Positions 8,861-17,963 of a stretch of 64,000 bases of DNA are shown piece after piece. Location of the stretch: the NCBI RefSeq assembly GCF_004363955.1, contig NZ_SNZR01000011.1:930001-994000 (forward strand), given 5' to 3'. The notes beneath the pieces were generated by a model that saw only the letters and a program-made list of their open reading frames with translations, was not told where the DNA came from and did no database searches. Both the position numbers and the translations under genes were made by a program. The stretch's first letter is position 1. The number at the start of each line of letters is the position of its first letter. Source of the DNA: Enterovirga rhinocerotis. Its GTDB lineage: Bacteria > Pseudomonadota > Alphaproteobacteria > Rhizobiales > Beijerinckiaceae.

Positions 8861-9892
8861 ATGTTCCTGTTCACGACGCCGACTTCCGCCGCGTCCTCTC
8901 CGACGAGTAGCACCGTCACCGCGCCTCCGGCGAGCGGGCCGATCCCGGATGCGATCCGCCGGGGCGCGGCCGCGACCGGAACCGATTTCGACTATCTCCT
9001 GCGCACGGCCAAGCGCGAATCCGCGCTCGACCCCTCGGCCAAGGCGCCGACCTCCTCGGCGACCGGCCTCTTCCAGTTCATCGAGCAGACCTGGCTCGGC
9101 GTGGTGAAGAACGAGGGCCCGCGCCTCGGCCTCGCCAACGCGGCGGCGGCGATCGTCGCGAGACCTGACGGGACCTATGCCGTTCCCGATGCGGCGGCGC
9201 GGCAGGCGGTCCTGCGGCTGCGCGAGGATCCCGCCGCCGCCTCGGCCATGGCGGGCGCCCTGACGCGGCGCAACCGCGATGCGCTCGCCGCCGCGACCGG
9301 GCGTGCGCCGACGAATGGGGAACTCTACCTCGCCCATGTCCTCGGCGCCCGGGGGGCGGCCGGCCTGATCGCGACCGCCCGGTCGACGCCGGACCGGGCC
9401 GCCGCGCTCGATTTCCCCGAAGCCGCGCGGGCCAACCGGTCCATCTTCTACGCGAAGGGCGGCCGCGCCCGGAGCGTCGCCGAAGTCTATGCCGTCCTGA
9501 CCTCGACGAAGGGGGAGGGCGGGGGCGCGGCCGGAGGCGAGATCCGCCTGGCCGCGACCGACCAGGCGCCGCCGGGCATCTACGGCCTCTTCCAGACGGG
9601 GGCGCGGCGCGCGCCCGTCTCCGATGCGGTGGCCCGCATCTGGCGCGGGCAGACGGGGACGAAGGCTGGCGCGGCGGCGCCGTTCTTCCCGCGCTCGACG
9701 TCGGCCGCGGCCGAGGCCACCGCTGGCGAGCCATCGGCCGATCAGCCGATCAGGCTCGCGGCGGCGAGTTCCCTTCCAGCGAGCGCACCGCTCCCGCCCG
9801 CGAAGCCGGCTTTCGCCGCCGCGCGCCAGGCGGTCCGGGACGCTCTGCCCGGCATCCTTCTTCCGTACAACGCCAAGGTCGTGCAGCCGTGA
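8861..9892 (+). CDS. Lytic transglycosylase domain-containing protein
   Basis: A 343-residue protein with an SLT-type transglycosylase segment at residues 30-130: LRTAKRESALDP holds the catalytic glutamate, followed by SSATGLFQFIEQTWL and NGELYLAHVLGARGA. The rest is low complexity, rich in Ala, Pro and Thr. These enzymes cleave the MurNAc-GlcNAc bond of peptidoglycan. No clear signal peptide is seen, only a short Ser/Thr/Pro-rich N-terminus. The start ATG 8861 is the first plausible one before the domain. The stop overlaps the next gene by four bases. Confidence 0.82.
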   Translation: MFLFTTPTSAASSPTSSTVTAPPASGPIPDAIRRGAAATGTDFDYLLRTAKRESALDPSAKAPTSSATGLFQFIEQTWLGVVKNEGPRLGLANAAAAIVARPDGTYAVPDAAARQAVLRLREDPAAASAMAGALTRRNRDALAAATGRAPTNGELYLAHVLGARGAAGLIATARSTPDRAAALDFPEAARANRSIFYAKGGRARSVAEVYAVLTSTKGEGGGAAGGEIRLAATDQAPPGIYGLFQTGARRAPVSDAVARIWRGQTGTKAGAAAPFFPRSTSAAAEATAGEPSADQPIRLAAASSLPASAPLPPAKPAFAAARQAVRDALPGILLPYNAKVVQP

Positions 9893-11100
9893 TCGTCAGC
9901 CGTTTCCTGCTCTGGGCCCGCGAGGCCCCTCCCGGACACCGTGCCGAGGCGACGGCGGCGCTGGCCCGCGCGTTCCTCTATTCCGACCTGTCGCTCGAGG
10001 ATCGGCGCGAGGCGGAGACGGCGCTGACGGCGATGCTCGACGATTCCTCGACGCTGGTGAGGCGTGCCATGGCCGACGCCCTCGGCTCGGCGGCCGGCGC
10101 TCCGCGCCATCTGATCGTGGCGCTTGCGGGGGATGCGAGCGAGGTCGCGGCGATCGTGCTCGGCCGCTCGCCCCTCCTGCGCGACGGCGATCTCGTCGAT
10201 GCGGCCGCGATCGGCGACGAGCGCATCCAATCGGCCATCGCGGCGCGCCCCGGCCTGTCCCGCGCGGTCTCGGCCGCGCTCGCCGAGATCGGCACGGCGC
10301 CCGCGCTCGCCATCCTGGCGCGCAACCTCGACGCGGACATCCCGGATTTCAGCCTCGCCCGCATGGTCGAGCGGCACGGCGAGGACGCCGAGCTGCGCGA
10401 GGCGCTGCTCGCGCGGCCCGACCTTCCGGTCGAGATCGCGCAGGCCGTGGCGACGGCTCTGGCCGATGCGCTCGGCCGCTTCGTGACCGATTGCGGCTGG
10501 CTGAGCCCCGAGCGCTCGGGCCGCGTCACGCGCGAGGCGCGCGAGCGCGCGACGGTGGTGCTGTCGGACCGTGCGGACGACGAGGGTGCGGCGCGGCTCG
10601 TGGAGCACCTCCGCCAGGCGGGCCAACTCACCCCAGCTCTCATCCTCCGGGCGATCCTCTCGCGCGGAATGGCGTTCGCGGAGGCCGCCTTCGCGGATCT
10701 CTCGGGCATCGCGGTCGAGCGCGTCGCGGCGATCCTGCGCGACGAACGCGGGAGCGCCTTCCGCTCGCTCTATGCGCGGGCCGGGATGCCGCTGCCGCTG
10801 CGGCCCGCCTTCGAGGCCTCGCTCGCGGCCTATCGGGAGACGCGGCGGGGTGCGAACCCCTCCGACGGTGCGGCCCTGTCGCGGCTCATGGTGGAGCGGG
10901 CGCTCGCGGCTTGCGAGGCCTTCCCGCCGGAGGAGACGGGCCGGCTCGTTGCCCTCCTCCGGCGCTTCGAGGCGGAGGCCGCCCGCGAGGAGGCGCGGAA
11001 GGCGGCGGCCCATCTCGCTGACCGTGCCGCGCTGGCGCTCATCCTCGAATATGCCCCGCAGGTGCTCGAGGACGCAGAGGACGGCCGGATCGCGGCGTAG
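9889..11100 (+). CDS. DUF2336 domain-containing protein
   Basis: A 403-residue alpha-helical protein with the N-terminal pattern of the alphaproteobacterial DUF2336 family: FLYSDLSLEDRREAETALTAMLDDSSTLVRRAMADALG, a HEAT-like repeat series continuing to about residue 200. The function of the family is not known. The GTG start at 9889 overlaps the stop of the lytic transglycosylase gene in GTGA, so the two are translationally coupled. No signal peptide or membrane segment is seen. Confidence 0.8.
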   Translation: MIVSRFLLWAREAPPGHRAEATAALARAFLYSDLSLEDRREAETALTAMLDDSSTLVRRAMADALGSAAGAPRHLIVALAGDASEVAAIVLGRSPLLRDGDLVDAAAIGDERIQSAIAARPGLSRAVSAALAEIGTAPALAILARNLDADIPDFSLARMVERHGEDAELREALLARPDLPVEIAQAVATALADALGRFVTDCGWLSPERSGRVTREARERATVVLSDRADDEGAARLVEHLRQAGQLTPALILRAILSRGMAFAEAAFADLSGIAVERVAAILRDERGSAFRSLYARAGMPLPLRPAFEASLAAYRETRRGANPSDGAALSRLMVERALAACEAFPPEETGRLVALLRRFEAEAAREEARKAAAHLADRAALALILEYAPQVLEDAEDGRIAA

Positions 11101-11112
11101 CCGCTCGCGCGG

Positions 11113-12480
11113 TCAGGGCTTCGACGGATCGAAGTGCTTGGCGAGCTTGCGGCCATAGCCGGCATAGCTCTTCTGGAAGGCGGGGCTCTCGGCGGCGAAC
11201 GCGCTGATCGCCTGGGGGAAGCGCGTCTCGAACATGAAGGCGAGCGTGCCTTCGAGCTTGTGCGGCTTCAGCTCGACGGTCGATGCCTTCTCGAAGGCGT
11301 CGACGTCTGGCCCATGGGGCAGCATCATGTTGTGCAGCGAGCAGCCGCCGGGCTGGAAGCCGCCCCCCGTCTTGGCGTCGTAGACGCCATGGACGAGCCC
11401 CATGAACTCGCTCATCACGTTCATGTGGTACCAGGGCGGCCGGAAGGTGTTCTCCGCCACCAGCCAGCGGTCGCAGAAGACCACGAAGTCGATATTGGCC
11501 GTGCCGGGCGTCTCGGAGGGCGAGGTCAGCACGGTGAAGATCGACGGATCGGCGTGATCGTAGAGGATCGGGCCGACGGGAGAGTATTTCCGCAGGTCGT
11601 ATTTGTAGGGCGCGTAGTTGCCGTGCCAGGCGACGACGTCGAGCGGCGAGCGGTCGAGGTCGCAGACCCAGAGATCGCCGCCCCATTTCACGTACATCTT
11701 GGAGGGCGCCTCGCGATCCTCGAAGGCGGCGCAGGGCGTGAGGAAGTCGCGCTGGTTCGCCATGCAGTTCGCGCCGATCGGGCCGCGCTCGGGCAGGGTG
11801 AAGGCGCCGCCGTAATTCTCGCAGACATAGCCGCGGGCGGGGCCGCCGAGCAGCTCGACCCGCATCTTCACCCCGCGCGGGATCACCGCGATCTCGCCGG
11901 GCTCGATGTCGATGATGCCGAATTCGGTCCAGAGGCGCAGTTGACCCTCCTGCGCGACGATCAGCATCTCCCCATCCGAGTTGTAGAAGTACTCGTCCTC
12001 CATCGAGCGGGTGACGAAATAGAGATGCGCGCCCATGCCCGCCTGCGCGCCGGCATCGCCCGCCGTCGTCATCGTCCGGATCCCCTCGACGAAGGACAGG
12101 GGCTCGGCGGGAATGGCGATCGGATCCCAGCGATAGGGGGCGATCGGAAGCCTCGTCTCGGGGGAGGGGGCCGTGCGCCACAGTCCGATCTCGGCAGGGT
12201 GGAACTCTCCGAAATGGGTCACGGTCGGGAAGATGCGGTAAAGCCACGAGCGCTCGTTCGCGACGCGCGGCGCCGTGAAGGGCGAGCCGGACAATTGCTC
12301 GGCATAGAGGCCGTAGGGGCATCGTTGCGGGGAGTTGCGGGCGACGGGCAGGGCGCCCGGAAGGGCCTCGCTCTCGAAGCCGTTGCCGAAGCCCGACATG
12401 TAGCCGGGCGTGAGTCCCGAGCCGCTCGCAACATGGCCGGCAGGGGCCTGCTGGAAAGCGGACGGCATCTGCACGTTCAT
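11113..12480 (-). CDS. hmgA: Homogentisate 1,2-dioxygenase
   Basis: HmgA is the Fe(II) ring-cleavage enzyme that turns homogentisate into maleylacetoacetate in tyrosine and phenylalanine breakdown. The 455 residues match the family length. Recognisable segments are [19 protein letters not shown] near residue 28, the cupin core, and the iron ligand region [14 protein letters not shown] near residue 340, with [10 protein letters not shown] after it. The rest of the pathway is not in this window. Two palindromic sites upstream, between hmgA and a divergent MarR gene, suggest direct repression by that MarR protein. Confidence 0.95.
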   Translation of the reverse strand: MNVQMPSAFQQAPAGHVASGSGLTPGYMSGFGNGFESEALPGALPVARNSPQRCPYGLYAEQLSGSPFTAPRVANERSWLYRIFPTVTHFGEFHPAEIGLWRTAPSPETRLPIAPYRWDPIAIPAEPLSFVEGIRTMTTAGDAGAQAGMGAHLYFVTRSMEDEYFYNSDGEMLIVAQEGQLRLWTEFGIIDIEPGEIAVIPRGVKMRVELLGGPARGYVCENYGGAFTLPERGPIGANCMANQRDFLTPCAAFEDREAPSKMYVKWGGDLWVCDLDRSPLDVVAWHGNYAPYKYDLRKYSPVGPILYDHADPSIFTVLTSPSETPGTANIDFVVFCDRWLVAENTFRPPWYHMNVMSEFMGLVHGVYDAKTGGGFQPGGCSLHNMMLPHGPDVDAFEKASTVELKPHKLEGTLAFMFETRFPQAISAFAAESPAFQKSYAGYGRKLAKHFDPSKP

Positions 12481-12507
12481 GGCGTTGCCCTTCCCTGTGC
12501 GACCTAT

Positions 12508-12523
12508 TAGTTTCGTTTGAAAC
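12508..12523. promoter_or_regulatory. Putative MarR operator, copy 1
   Basis: TAGTTTCGTTTGAAAC contains the inverted repeat GTTTC-gttt-GAAAC. It lies 28 bp upstream of the hmgA start and is repeated exactly 30 bp further on. A spacing of 30 bp places both sites on nearly the same helix face, as expected for cooperative binding by a MarR dimer. The binding protein is inferred from the divergent marR gene. Confidence 0.6.
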
Positions 12524-12537
12524 TGATGGCCATCGGA

Positions 12538-12553
12538 TAGTTTCGTTTGAAAC
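12538..12553. promoter_or_regulatory. Putative MarR operator, copy 2
   Basis: An exact 16 bp copy of the site at 12508-12523. It contains the TTG at 12547 that is the only in-frame start codon upstream of the repeat in the marR reading frame, so binding here would block both hmgA and marR expression. Confidence 0.6.
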
Positions 12554-13206
12554 CACTGTCAAGCAAATGGCGGGGCCAAGCAACCTCCACCTCTCCCCAT
12601 GCTGAGGTGGCGACCGAAGGTCGCCCTCGAAGCACGGCCGACGGTGGTGCGTCCTTCGAGGCCCCCGGGACAAGCCCGGGCGCACCTCAGGATGAGGAGG
12701 GAGGGGATGTCCCCTCGGCACTCACGCTCGCCGCGTTCCTTCCCTACCGCCTCAACGTCGTCGCGGCTTTGGTGAGCGACGGGCTGGCCACCCGATATGG
12801 CGAGCGTTTCGGCATCTCGATCCCCGAATGGCGGGTTCTGGCGACGATCGGCGAGTTCGGATCCGTCACGGCCAAGGCGATCGGGCGGCACGCCCATATG
12901 GGCAAGGTCAAGGTCAGCCGGGCCGCAGCGTCGCTGGAGGCGCGCGGTTTTCTGCGCAAGCTGCCGAATGAGGAGGACCTTCGCGAGGCCTTCCTCGTCC
13001 TGACCGATGCGGGGCGGTCCGTCTATGCCGAGATCGCGCCGCTGGCTCTCGATTACGCCGCGCGGTTGATGGAGGGCTTCACGCCAGCGGAACGGGATGT
13101 CCTCGACGTTCTGCTTTGCAAGCTGCAGGGGAGGGCCGAGGCAATGGCCGACGATCGGAGCCCCAGCCTCGGAGCCGGCCGAACGCTCCCCCGCTCCCCA
13201 TCCTGA
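12547..13206 (+). CDS. MarR family transcriptional regulator, likely of hmgA
   Basis: The conserved part runs from [19 protein letters not shown] through the winged helix ([47 protein letters not shown]) to a C-terminal dimer helix. MarR proteins bind DNA as dimers and release it when a phenolic ligand binds. The divergent position next to hmgA suggests homogentisate or a related compound as ligand. The start is unclear: between the TTG at 12547, which sits inside an operator, and the domain there is only translated repeat sequence (with a GTG at 12607). The stop codon is provided by a second repeat. Both termini therefore appear to be reshaped by repeat insertion. Confidence 0.8.
   Translation: MKPLSSKWRGQATSTSPHAEVATEGRPRSTADGGASFEAPGTSPGAPQDEEGGDVPSALTLAAFLPYRLNVVAALVSDGLATRYGERFGISIPEWRVLATIGEFGSVTAKAIGRHAHMGKVKVSRAAASLEARGFLRKLPNEEDLREAFLVLTDAGRSVYAEIAPLALDYAARLMEGFTPAERDVLDVLLCKLQGRAEAMADDRSPSLGAGRTLPRSPS
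12594..12704. repeat. GC-rich palindromic repeat, family A, copy 1
   Basis: The element begins with a CATGCTGAGG end and closes with CCTCAGGATGAGG, and carries the internal blocks cctcgaagca and gtccttcgagg. Related copies occur at 13194-13356, 25328-25428 and 49478-49580. Here it lies inside the 5' part of the marR reading frame. Confidence 0.8.
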
Positions 13207-13356
13207 GGTGCCTCGCGCATCTCGGCTGTTGCCGAGATGCGCTCTATCGGATGTTCAAGTCGGCAACAGCCGACTTGAGTGAGCGAGGCATCGAAGGACG
13301 CACCGCCGTCGGCAGTGCTTCGAGGCCGGCCTCCGGCCGGCACCTCAGCATGAGGG
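13194..13356. repeat. GC-rich palindromic repeat, family A, copy 2 (composite)
   Basis: Flanked by CATCCTGAGG and CCTCAGCATGAGG. It contains the shared cgaaggacgcacc and gcttcgagg blocks plus two extra hairpins, ATCTCGGCTGTTGCCGAGAT and AGTCGGCAACAGCCGACT. The TGA inside CCTGAGG at 13204-13206 ends the marR gene. Confidence 0.8.
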
Positions 13357-13388
13357 CAGGGGACGGTGTCCCGTCTTTGATCGGGGTC

Positions 13389-14363
13389 TCAGCCCTTTAC
13401 GCCCTTCTCCTGGAAGTACTTCAGTGCACCGGGATGGAACGGGATCGGCGAGCGCACCTGGACCTGGTTGTCGAGCGTGAACGAGGCCGCCTCCTTGTGC
13501 ACGGCGACGAGGTCGCTCTTGTTCTCGACCAGCGTCTTGACGATTGTGTAGGCATCGTCGTCCGACATCTTGTCGCCGGTGACGAGGATGTTCCAAACCT
13601 CGGTGTTTTTGTTGTCGCCGGCCATGCCCGGATAGACGCTCTTCTCGATCGTCGACGGGGCGTAGAGCTTTCCGTACTTGGCATTCATCTTGTCGGCGAG
13701 ATCGGCATGGTCGATGAACTTGATCTTGGTGCCGGGCGTCGCGCCGAGATCAGTGACGGCCGCCGTCGGCAGGCCGCCGACCCAGAAGAAGGCGTCGATC
13801 TTGCGGTCCTTGATGGCGTTGACGCTCTCGGCGACCGAAAGGCGCTCGCGCTTCATGTCCTTGTCCTTGTCGAGGCCAGCCGCCTCGATGACGCGGAAGG
13901 CCATGACCTCGGTCGCCGATCCGGGCGAGCCGGTCGAGACGCGCTTGCCCTTGAGGTCGCTCATCTTCTCGATGCCGGTCCCCTCGATGGTCACGACATG
14001 CATCCGGTTGGGATAGAGCACGAGCAGCGTCTGCAGCGGCACCTTGCCGGACTTGAACTTGTCCTTGCCGTCGAAAGCGTCGAGGGCGGCGTCCGACATC
14101 GTGAAGCCGATCTCGCTCTGGCCCGAGGCGATGAGCTTGAGGTTGTCGACCGAGCCGCCGGTGACTTCGGCCGTCGCCTGGACGCCCGGAAGATGCTTCG
14201 TCAGGACGTTCGCCACCGCTCCGCCGAGCGGATAATAGACGCCGCCGGTGCCGCCCGTGCCGATGGCGTAGGTCTTCTTCGCCTGGGCGAGGACCGAGCC
14301 GATCGCCTTGGGGGCCGCGAGGACGGAGGCCGCGAGGCCGAGGAGGGTGCGTCGCTTCATCAT
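13389..14363 (-). CDS. TAXI family TRAP transporter solute-binding protein (1)
   Basis: A 324-residue periplasmic binding protein of the TAXI type. It has a signal peptide (MMKRRTLLGLAASVLAAPKA), then the family opening YAIGTGGTGGVYYPLGGAVA, VTGGSVDNLKLIASGQSEIGF and the hinge motif LKGKRVSTGSPGSATEV. It captures a small organic anion, often a dicarboxylate or amino acid, for the TRAP permease encoded in the same operon. It is clearly a paralogue of the next gene upstream. The start at ATG 14363 has GGAG eight to nine bases upstream. Confidence 0.9.
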   Translation of the reverse strand: MMKRRTLLGLAASVLAAPKAIGSVLAQAKKTYAIGTGGTGGVYYPLGGAVANVLTKHLPGVQATAEVTGGSVDNLKLIASGQSEIGFTMSDAALDAFDGKDKFKSGKVPLQTLLVLYPNRMHVVTIEGTGIEKMSDLKGKRVSTGSPGSATEVMAFRVIEAAGLDKDKDMKRERLSVAESVNAIKDRKIDAFFWVGGLPTAAVTDLGATPGTKIKFIDHADLADKMNAKYGKLYAPSTIEKSVYPGMAGDNKNTEVWNILVTGDKMSDDDAYTIVKTLVENKSDLVAVHKEAASFTLDNQVQVRSPIPFHPGALKYFQEKGVKG

Positions 14364-14401
14364 GGTCGTTTCTCCCTGTCTGGTCCGGTGATCGAGGGGC
14401 G

Positions 14402-15349
14402 TCAGAAGGCGACGCCCTTTTCCTTGAGGTAGCGGATGGCGCCGGGGTGATACGGCGAGGCCGAGAAGGCGGGGCCCTGCGTCTTGAGGTCGATGTTCTC
14501 GGCCTCCTTGTGGACCGCGACGAGGTCCGGCTTGTTCTCGAAGATCGCCTTGGTGATCGCGTAGGCCGTCTCGTCGGACATCTTGTCCGAGGCGACGAGG
14601 CCGTTCCAGAAGGCGAAGCCCGGCGCGTCCTTGTCCTGACCCGGATAACTGCCGGCCTTGATCACGCTCGGCCCGAAGACCTGGCCGTATTGCTTGACGA
14701 TCGCGGGAAGCAGCCCGTCGATGGCGAGGATCTTGATCTTGGTGCCGGGCGTCGCCGCGAGGTCGGTCACGGCCGCGGTCGGCACGCCGCCGCCCCAGAC
14801 GAAGGCGTCGATCTTGCGATCCTTCAGTGCGTTGGCGGATTCGGCGACCGAGAGGCGCTCGCGCTTGACGTCCTTGTCCCGGTCGAGCCCGGCCGCCTCC
14901 AGCATGCGGAAGGATTGCGTCTCGGTCGCGCTGCCGGGTGCGCCCGTCGAGATGCGCTTGCCCTTGAGGTCGGCGAAGGCCTCGATCCCGGTTCCCTCGA
15001 TCGTCACGACGTGGATCGGGCTCGAATAGAGATTGACCAGCGTCCGGAGCGGGACCTTCTCCTTGAACCGGCCGCGCGCCGCCATGGCGTCGCCGGCGAC
15101 GTCGGTGCCGATCATGCCCATATGGGTCTGGCCCGAGGCGATGAGACGGATGTTGTCGACGCCGCCGCCCGTCACCTCGGCCGTGGCCTGGGTGTTCGGC
15201 AGCTTCGTCGACAGGAGGTTCGCGATCGCGCCTCCCAGCGGATAGTAGATTCCGCCGGTCCCTCCGGTCCCGATCGCGAGCGTGGTCTGAGCGGAGGCTC
15301 CCCCCGCGAGCGCGGCGCATGCCGCGAGACCCAACCAGAACGCCTTCAT
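14402..15349 (-). CDS. TAXI family TRAP transporter solute-binding protein (2)
   Basis: A 315-residue paralogue of the neighbouring binding protein, with signal peptide MKAFWLGLAACAALAGGASA and the same blocks: LAIGTGGTGGIYYPLGG, VTGGGVDNIRLIASGQ, LKGKRISTGAPGSATE and RERLSVAESANALKDRK. The two copies are probably a tandem duplication that has diverged. Two binding proteins with a single permease may widen the substrate range, but the substrates cannot be read from sequence. It lies between the permease gene and the first binding protein gene on the same strand. Confidence 0.9.
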   Translation of the reverse strand: MKAFWLGLAACAALAGGASAQTTLAIGTGGTGGIYYPLGGAIANLLSTKLPNTQATAEVTGGGVDNIRLIASGQTHMGMIGTDVAGDAMAARGRFKEKVPLRTLVNLYSSPIHVVTIEGTGIEAFADLKGKRISTGAPGSATETQSFRMLEAAGLDRDKDVKRERLSVAESANALKDRKIDAFVWGGGVPTAAVTDLAATPGTKIKILAIDGLLPAIVKQYGQVFGPSVIKAGSYPGQDKDAPGFAFWNGLVASDKMSDETAYAITKAIFENKPDLVAVHKEAENIDLKTQGPAFSASPYHPGAIRYLKEKGVAF

Positions 15350-15414
15350 TCACTTCCTCCCTGAAGCCGCCCCGCTTGTGCGCGGGGTCGGCGATGGTGT
15401 CGCTCGCTCCGGCC

Positions 15415-17481
15415 TCAGGCCGGAGCGGGGGGCGTCCCGCGCGCCTTCTGGGCGGCGATGACGATGGCACCGAGGACGATGCCGACCGCCCAGGTATAGG
15501 CGATGTCGCGGCCGACGATCAGTTCCGCGAGGGCTTCCAGCAGGCTCGGGAAGACCAGGAACAGACCGGCAATGGCGAGGACCACGCGCTCCCAGGCGAG
15601 CGTCCGGCGCAGGGCCCAGCCCTGGGCGGCCGCCGCGAGGGCGAGGAGCCCGAGCGAGGTCTTGAGCGTGATCCAGACGATCGTCCAGACCGATCCGTCC
15701 TTCGGGATCTTCATCAGGAGGCCGATCCCATCCGGATCGAGCACGAAGACGAAGGGCACGAGGAAGGCCGGAAGCGTGTATTTCCAGCTCTGCAACGTCG
15801 TCTTGTAGGGGTCGCCGCCCGTGATCGCCGCTGCCGCGAAGGGCGCGAGGGCGGTCGGCGGGGAGACCTCCGAGAGGACCGCGTAGTAGAAGATGAACAT
15901 GTGGGCGGCGTAGTCCGGCACGCCGAGCTGCGTCAGGGCCGGGGCCGCGATCACGGCGCAGATGATGTAGGAGGCGGTGACGGGCACCGCGAGTCCGATC
16001 ACCCACACGATCAGGGCCGTGTAGAGGGCCGTGAGGAGGAGGCTGCCGCCGGCATAGGCGATGACGATGGCGGAGAATTTCAACCCGAGCCCCGTCAGCG
16101 TCACGATGCCGACCACGATGCCGGCCGAGGCGCAGGTCGTCGCCGCGTTGAGGACGCCGATCGAGCCGTCGGAGAGCGCCTTCACGAATTTCCGCGGATA
16201 GAGAGCGGTCTCAGGCCTCAGGAACGACAGCGCGAAGGTCACGGCCGTCGCGTAGAAGACCGACAGCATGGGCGAGTAGCCCCAGACCATGAAGCCGACC
16301 ACCGCGACCAGCGACAGGAAGTGGAAGCCGTAGCGACGCAGCAGCGTCGGGATCGGCATTTCCTGCGCGTAGTCGATCGCCTTGGCGCCGAAGCGCTTGG
16401 CGTCGAACTCCACCATGATCAGCAGCGACAGGTAGTAGAGGATGGTCGGAATCGTCGCCATCCAGAGGACGTCGAGATAGGAGATCTTGAGGAACTCGGC
16501 GATGAGGAAGGCCGCCGCGCCCAGCACGGGCGGCGAGAGGATGGCGCCGAGCCCGCCGGCCGCGAGCAGGCCGCCCGCGGCATTCGCCTTGAAGCCGGCC
16601 TTCTTCATCATCGGATAGGCGACCGACCCGATCATCACCGTGGTCGCGACGCCCGATCCCGAGGGGCCTCCGAGGAGGAATGACGAGAGGACGACCGTCC
16701 GTCCCGGCGCATTCGCCTTGCCGCGCATGAGGCCGAGGGAGAAGTCGATGAAGAACTTGCCGGCGCCCGAATGCTGCAGGAAGGCGCCGTAGATCGTGAA
16801 CAGGATGATCAGCGTCGCCGAGACGTCGACGGCGACGCCGAAGATGCCCTCGAGCGTGATGAAGAGGTGCCCGACGATCCGCGTGATCGTGTAGCCGTGG
16901 TGCGTCCAGGGCGGCGGCAGGTAGGGGCCGAGCATCGCGTAGGCGATGAAGCAGATCGCCACCACCGGCATGATCGGCCCGGTCGTGCGGCGCGTCGCCT
17001 CCAGTAGGAGGACGATGAAGATCACGCCGAGGACGACGTCCATCCGGTCGGGAACCGTCGCGCGGTCCGTGAAGTCCTCGCCTCCCGCGAGGGCGTAGCC
17101 GATGATGGCGACGCAGGAGAGGCCGAGGAGCACGTCCCACCAGGCGATCCGGTTGCGGAATCGCGCCGAGACGGGGAAGAGCAGATAGGCGAGCAGCAGG
17201 ACGAAGGCGACGTGCGTGTAGCGCAGCTCCTGCGTCGGCACGATCCAATAGGCGGCGTAGAGGTGGAAGAGGCTCATCGCGACGGCGATCGAGATCACGA
17301 TCCGCCCGCCCCAGCCGGTCAGCCGGTTGGTCGCGCCTTCTTCCTGCTCGATGAACTCCTCGGCCTTCTTCAGGGCCTCGTCGGAGATCGCCGGATCGGG
17401 GATGTCCGGCCTTGCCGCCGCATCGCCCTGTCCCACACGGATATTCTTTGCCTCGGTCTCTGGCCGTGCCGCCCCCACCAT
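15415..17481 (-). CDS. TRAP transporter permease, fused DctQ-DctM (TAXI type)
   Basis: A 688-residue membrane protein in which the small (Q) and large (M) TRAP subunits are fused, as is usual for TAXI systems. The N-terminal ~50 residues are cytoplasmic and acidic. About 16-18 hydrophobic helices follow, with the M-domain motifs FLLGGPSGSGVATTVMIG and AAGGLLAAGGLGAILSPPVLGAAAFLIAEFL. It forms a Na+- or H+-driven secondary uptake system together with the binding proteins downstream. The start at 17481 has GGAGGGGA seven bases upstream. Confidence 0.92.
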   Translation of the reverse strand: MVGAARPETEAKNIRVGQGDAAARPDIPDPAISDEALKKAEEFIEQEEGATNRLTGWGGRIVISIAVAMSLFHLYAAYWIVPTQELRYTHVAFVLLLAYLLFPVSARFRNRIAWWDVLLGLSCVAIIGYALAGGEDFTDRATVPDRMDVVLGVIFIVLLLEATRRTTGPIMPVVAICFIAYAMLGPYLPPPWTHHGYTITRIVGHLFITLEGIFGVAVDVSATLIILFTIYGAFLQHSGAGKFFIDFSLGLMRGKANAPGRTVVLSSFLLGGPSGSGVATTVMIGSVAYPMMKKAGFKANAAGGLLAAGGLGAILSPPVLGAAAFLIAEFLKISYLDVLWMATIPTILYYLSLLIMVEFDAKRFGAKAIDYAQEMPIPTLLRRYGFHFLSLVAVVGFMVWGYSPMLSVFYATAVTFALSFLRPETALYPRKFVKALSDGSIGVLNAATTCASAGIVVGIVTLTGLGLKFSAIVIAYAGGSLLLTALYTALIVWVIGLAVPVTASYIICAVIAAPALTQLGVPDYAAHMFIFYYAVLSEVSPPTALAPFAAAAITGGDPYKTTLQSWKYTLPAFLVPFVFVLDPDGIGLLMKIPKDGSVWTIVWITLKTSLGLLALAAAAQGWALRRTLAWERVVLAIAGLFLVFPSLLEALAELIVGRDIAYTWAVGIVLGAIVIAAQKARGTPPAPA

Positions 17482-17579
17482 CCAGTCCCCTCCCTTTTTG
17501 TTGTCTGTTCGTTAGCACGGCCAAGCTGGCTTGGCTCTATACGACGAAGGGAGAACGGCGAGGACTGTTCGAGGCGACG

Positions 17580-17954
17580 CTATCCGGCGAGATCGTCGAG
17601 ACTTACTCTGAGTACGGTCGCGACCTTGCGAAGCGTGTCGAGGCTGCCTTCGCGCTGACCGGACTCGATCTGGGACAGGAAGCCCTGACCGATTCCTGCT
17701 GCCCCGGACAGCGCCGTGAGGGAAAGTCCTCGGTGCTCGCGCCAGATCCTGATGCGGTTCTCACCGGCAAGAATACGTTCCACCATCGTGTCGGGAAGCA
17801 GTTCCTCGTCGCCTGCTGCCAGCTTTCGTTGGAAATCGCTAACGGCGGCCTGATCTTCGGCGTCTTCGGCGGCCTCGACAAGCTTTCGGAAATCCTCTTC
17901 GGCCAGGACGACGAGCCGTTCGCCAGATGGGGTCACGATGGTTTGCGCGTTCAT
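17580..17954 (-). CDS. XRE family antitoxin (HigA/RelB-like), type II toxin-antitoxin
   Basis: A 124-residue protein with a C-terminal Cro/C1-type helix-turn-helix: LSLTALSGAAGIGQGFLSQIESGQREGSLDTLRKVATVL. The N-terminal half (VTPSGERLVVLAEEDFRKLVEAAEDAED) resembles antitoxin dimerisation segments. It starts nine bases after the toxin gene with a strong AGGAGG site inside the toxin's 3' end. The antitoxin should neutralise the toxin and repress the operon. The toxin-first order is of the HigBA kind. Confidence 0.85.
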   Translation of the reverse strand: MNAQTIVTPSGERLVVLAEEDFRKLVEAAEDAEDQAAVSDFQRKLAAGDEELLPDTMVERILAGENRIRIWREHRGLSLTALSGAAGIGQGFLSQIESGQREGSLDTLRKVATVLRVSLDDLAG

Positions 17955-17963
17955 GTCGTCCTC

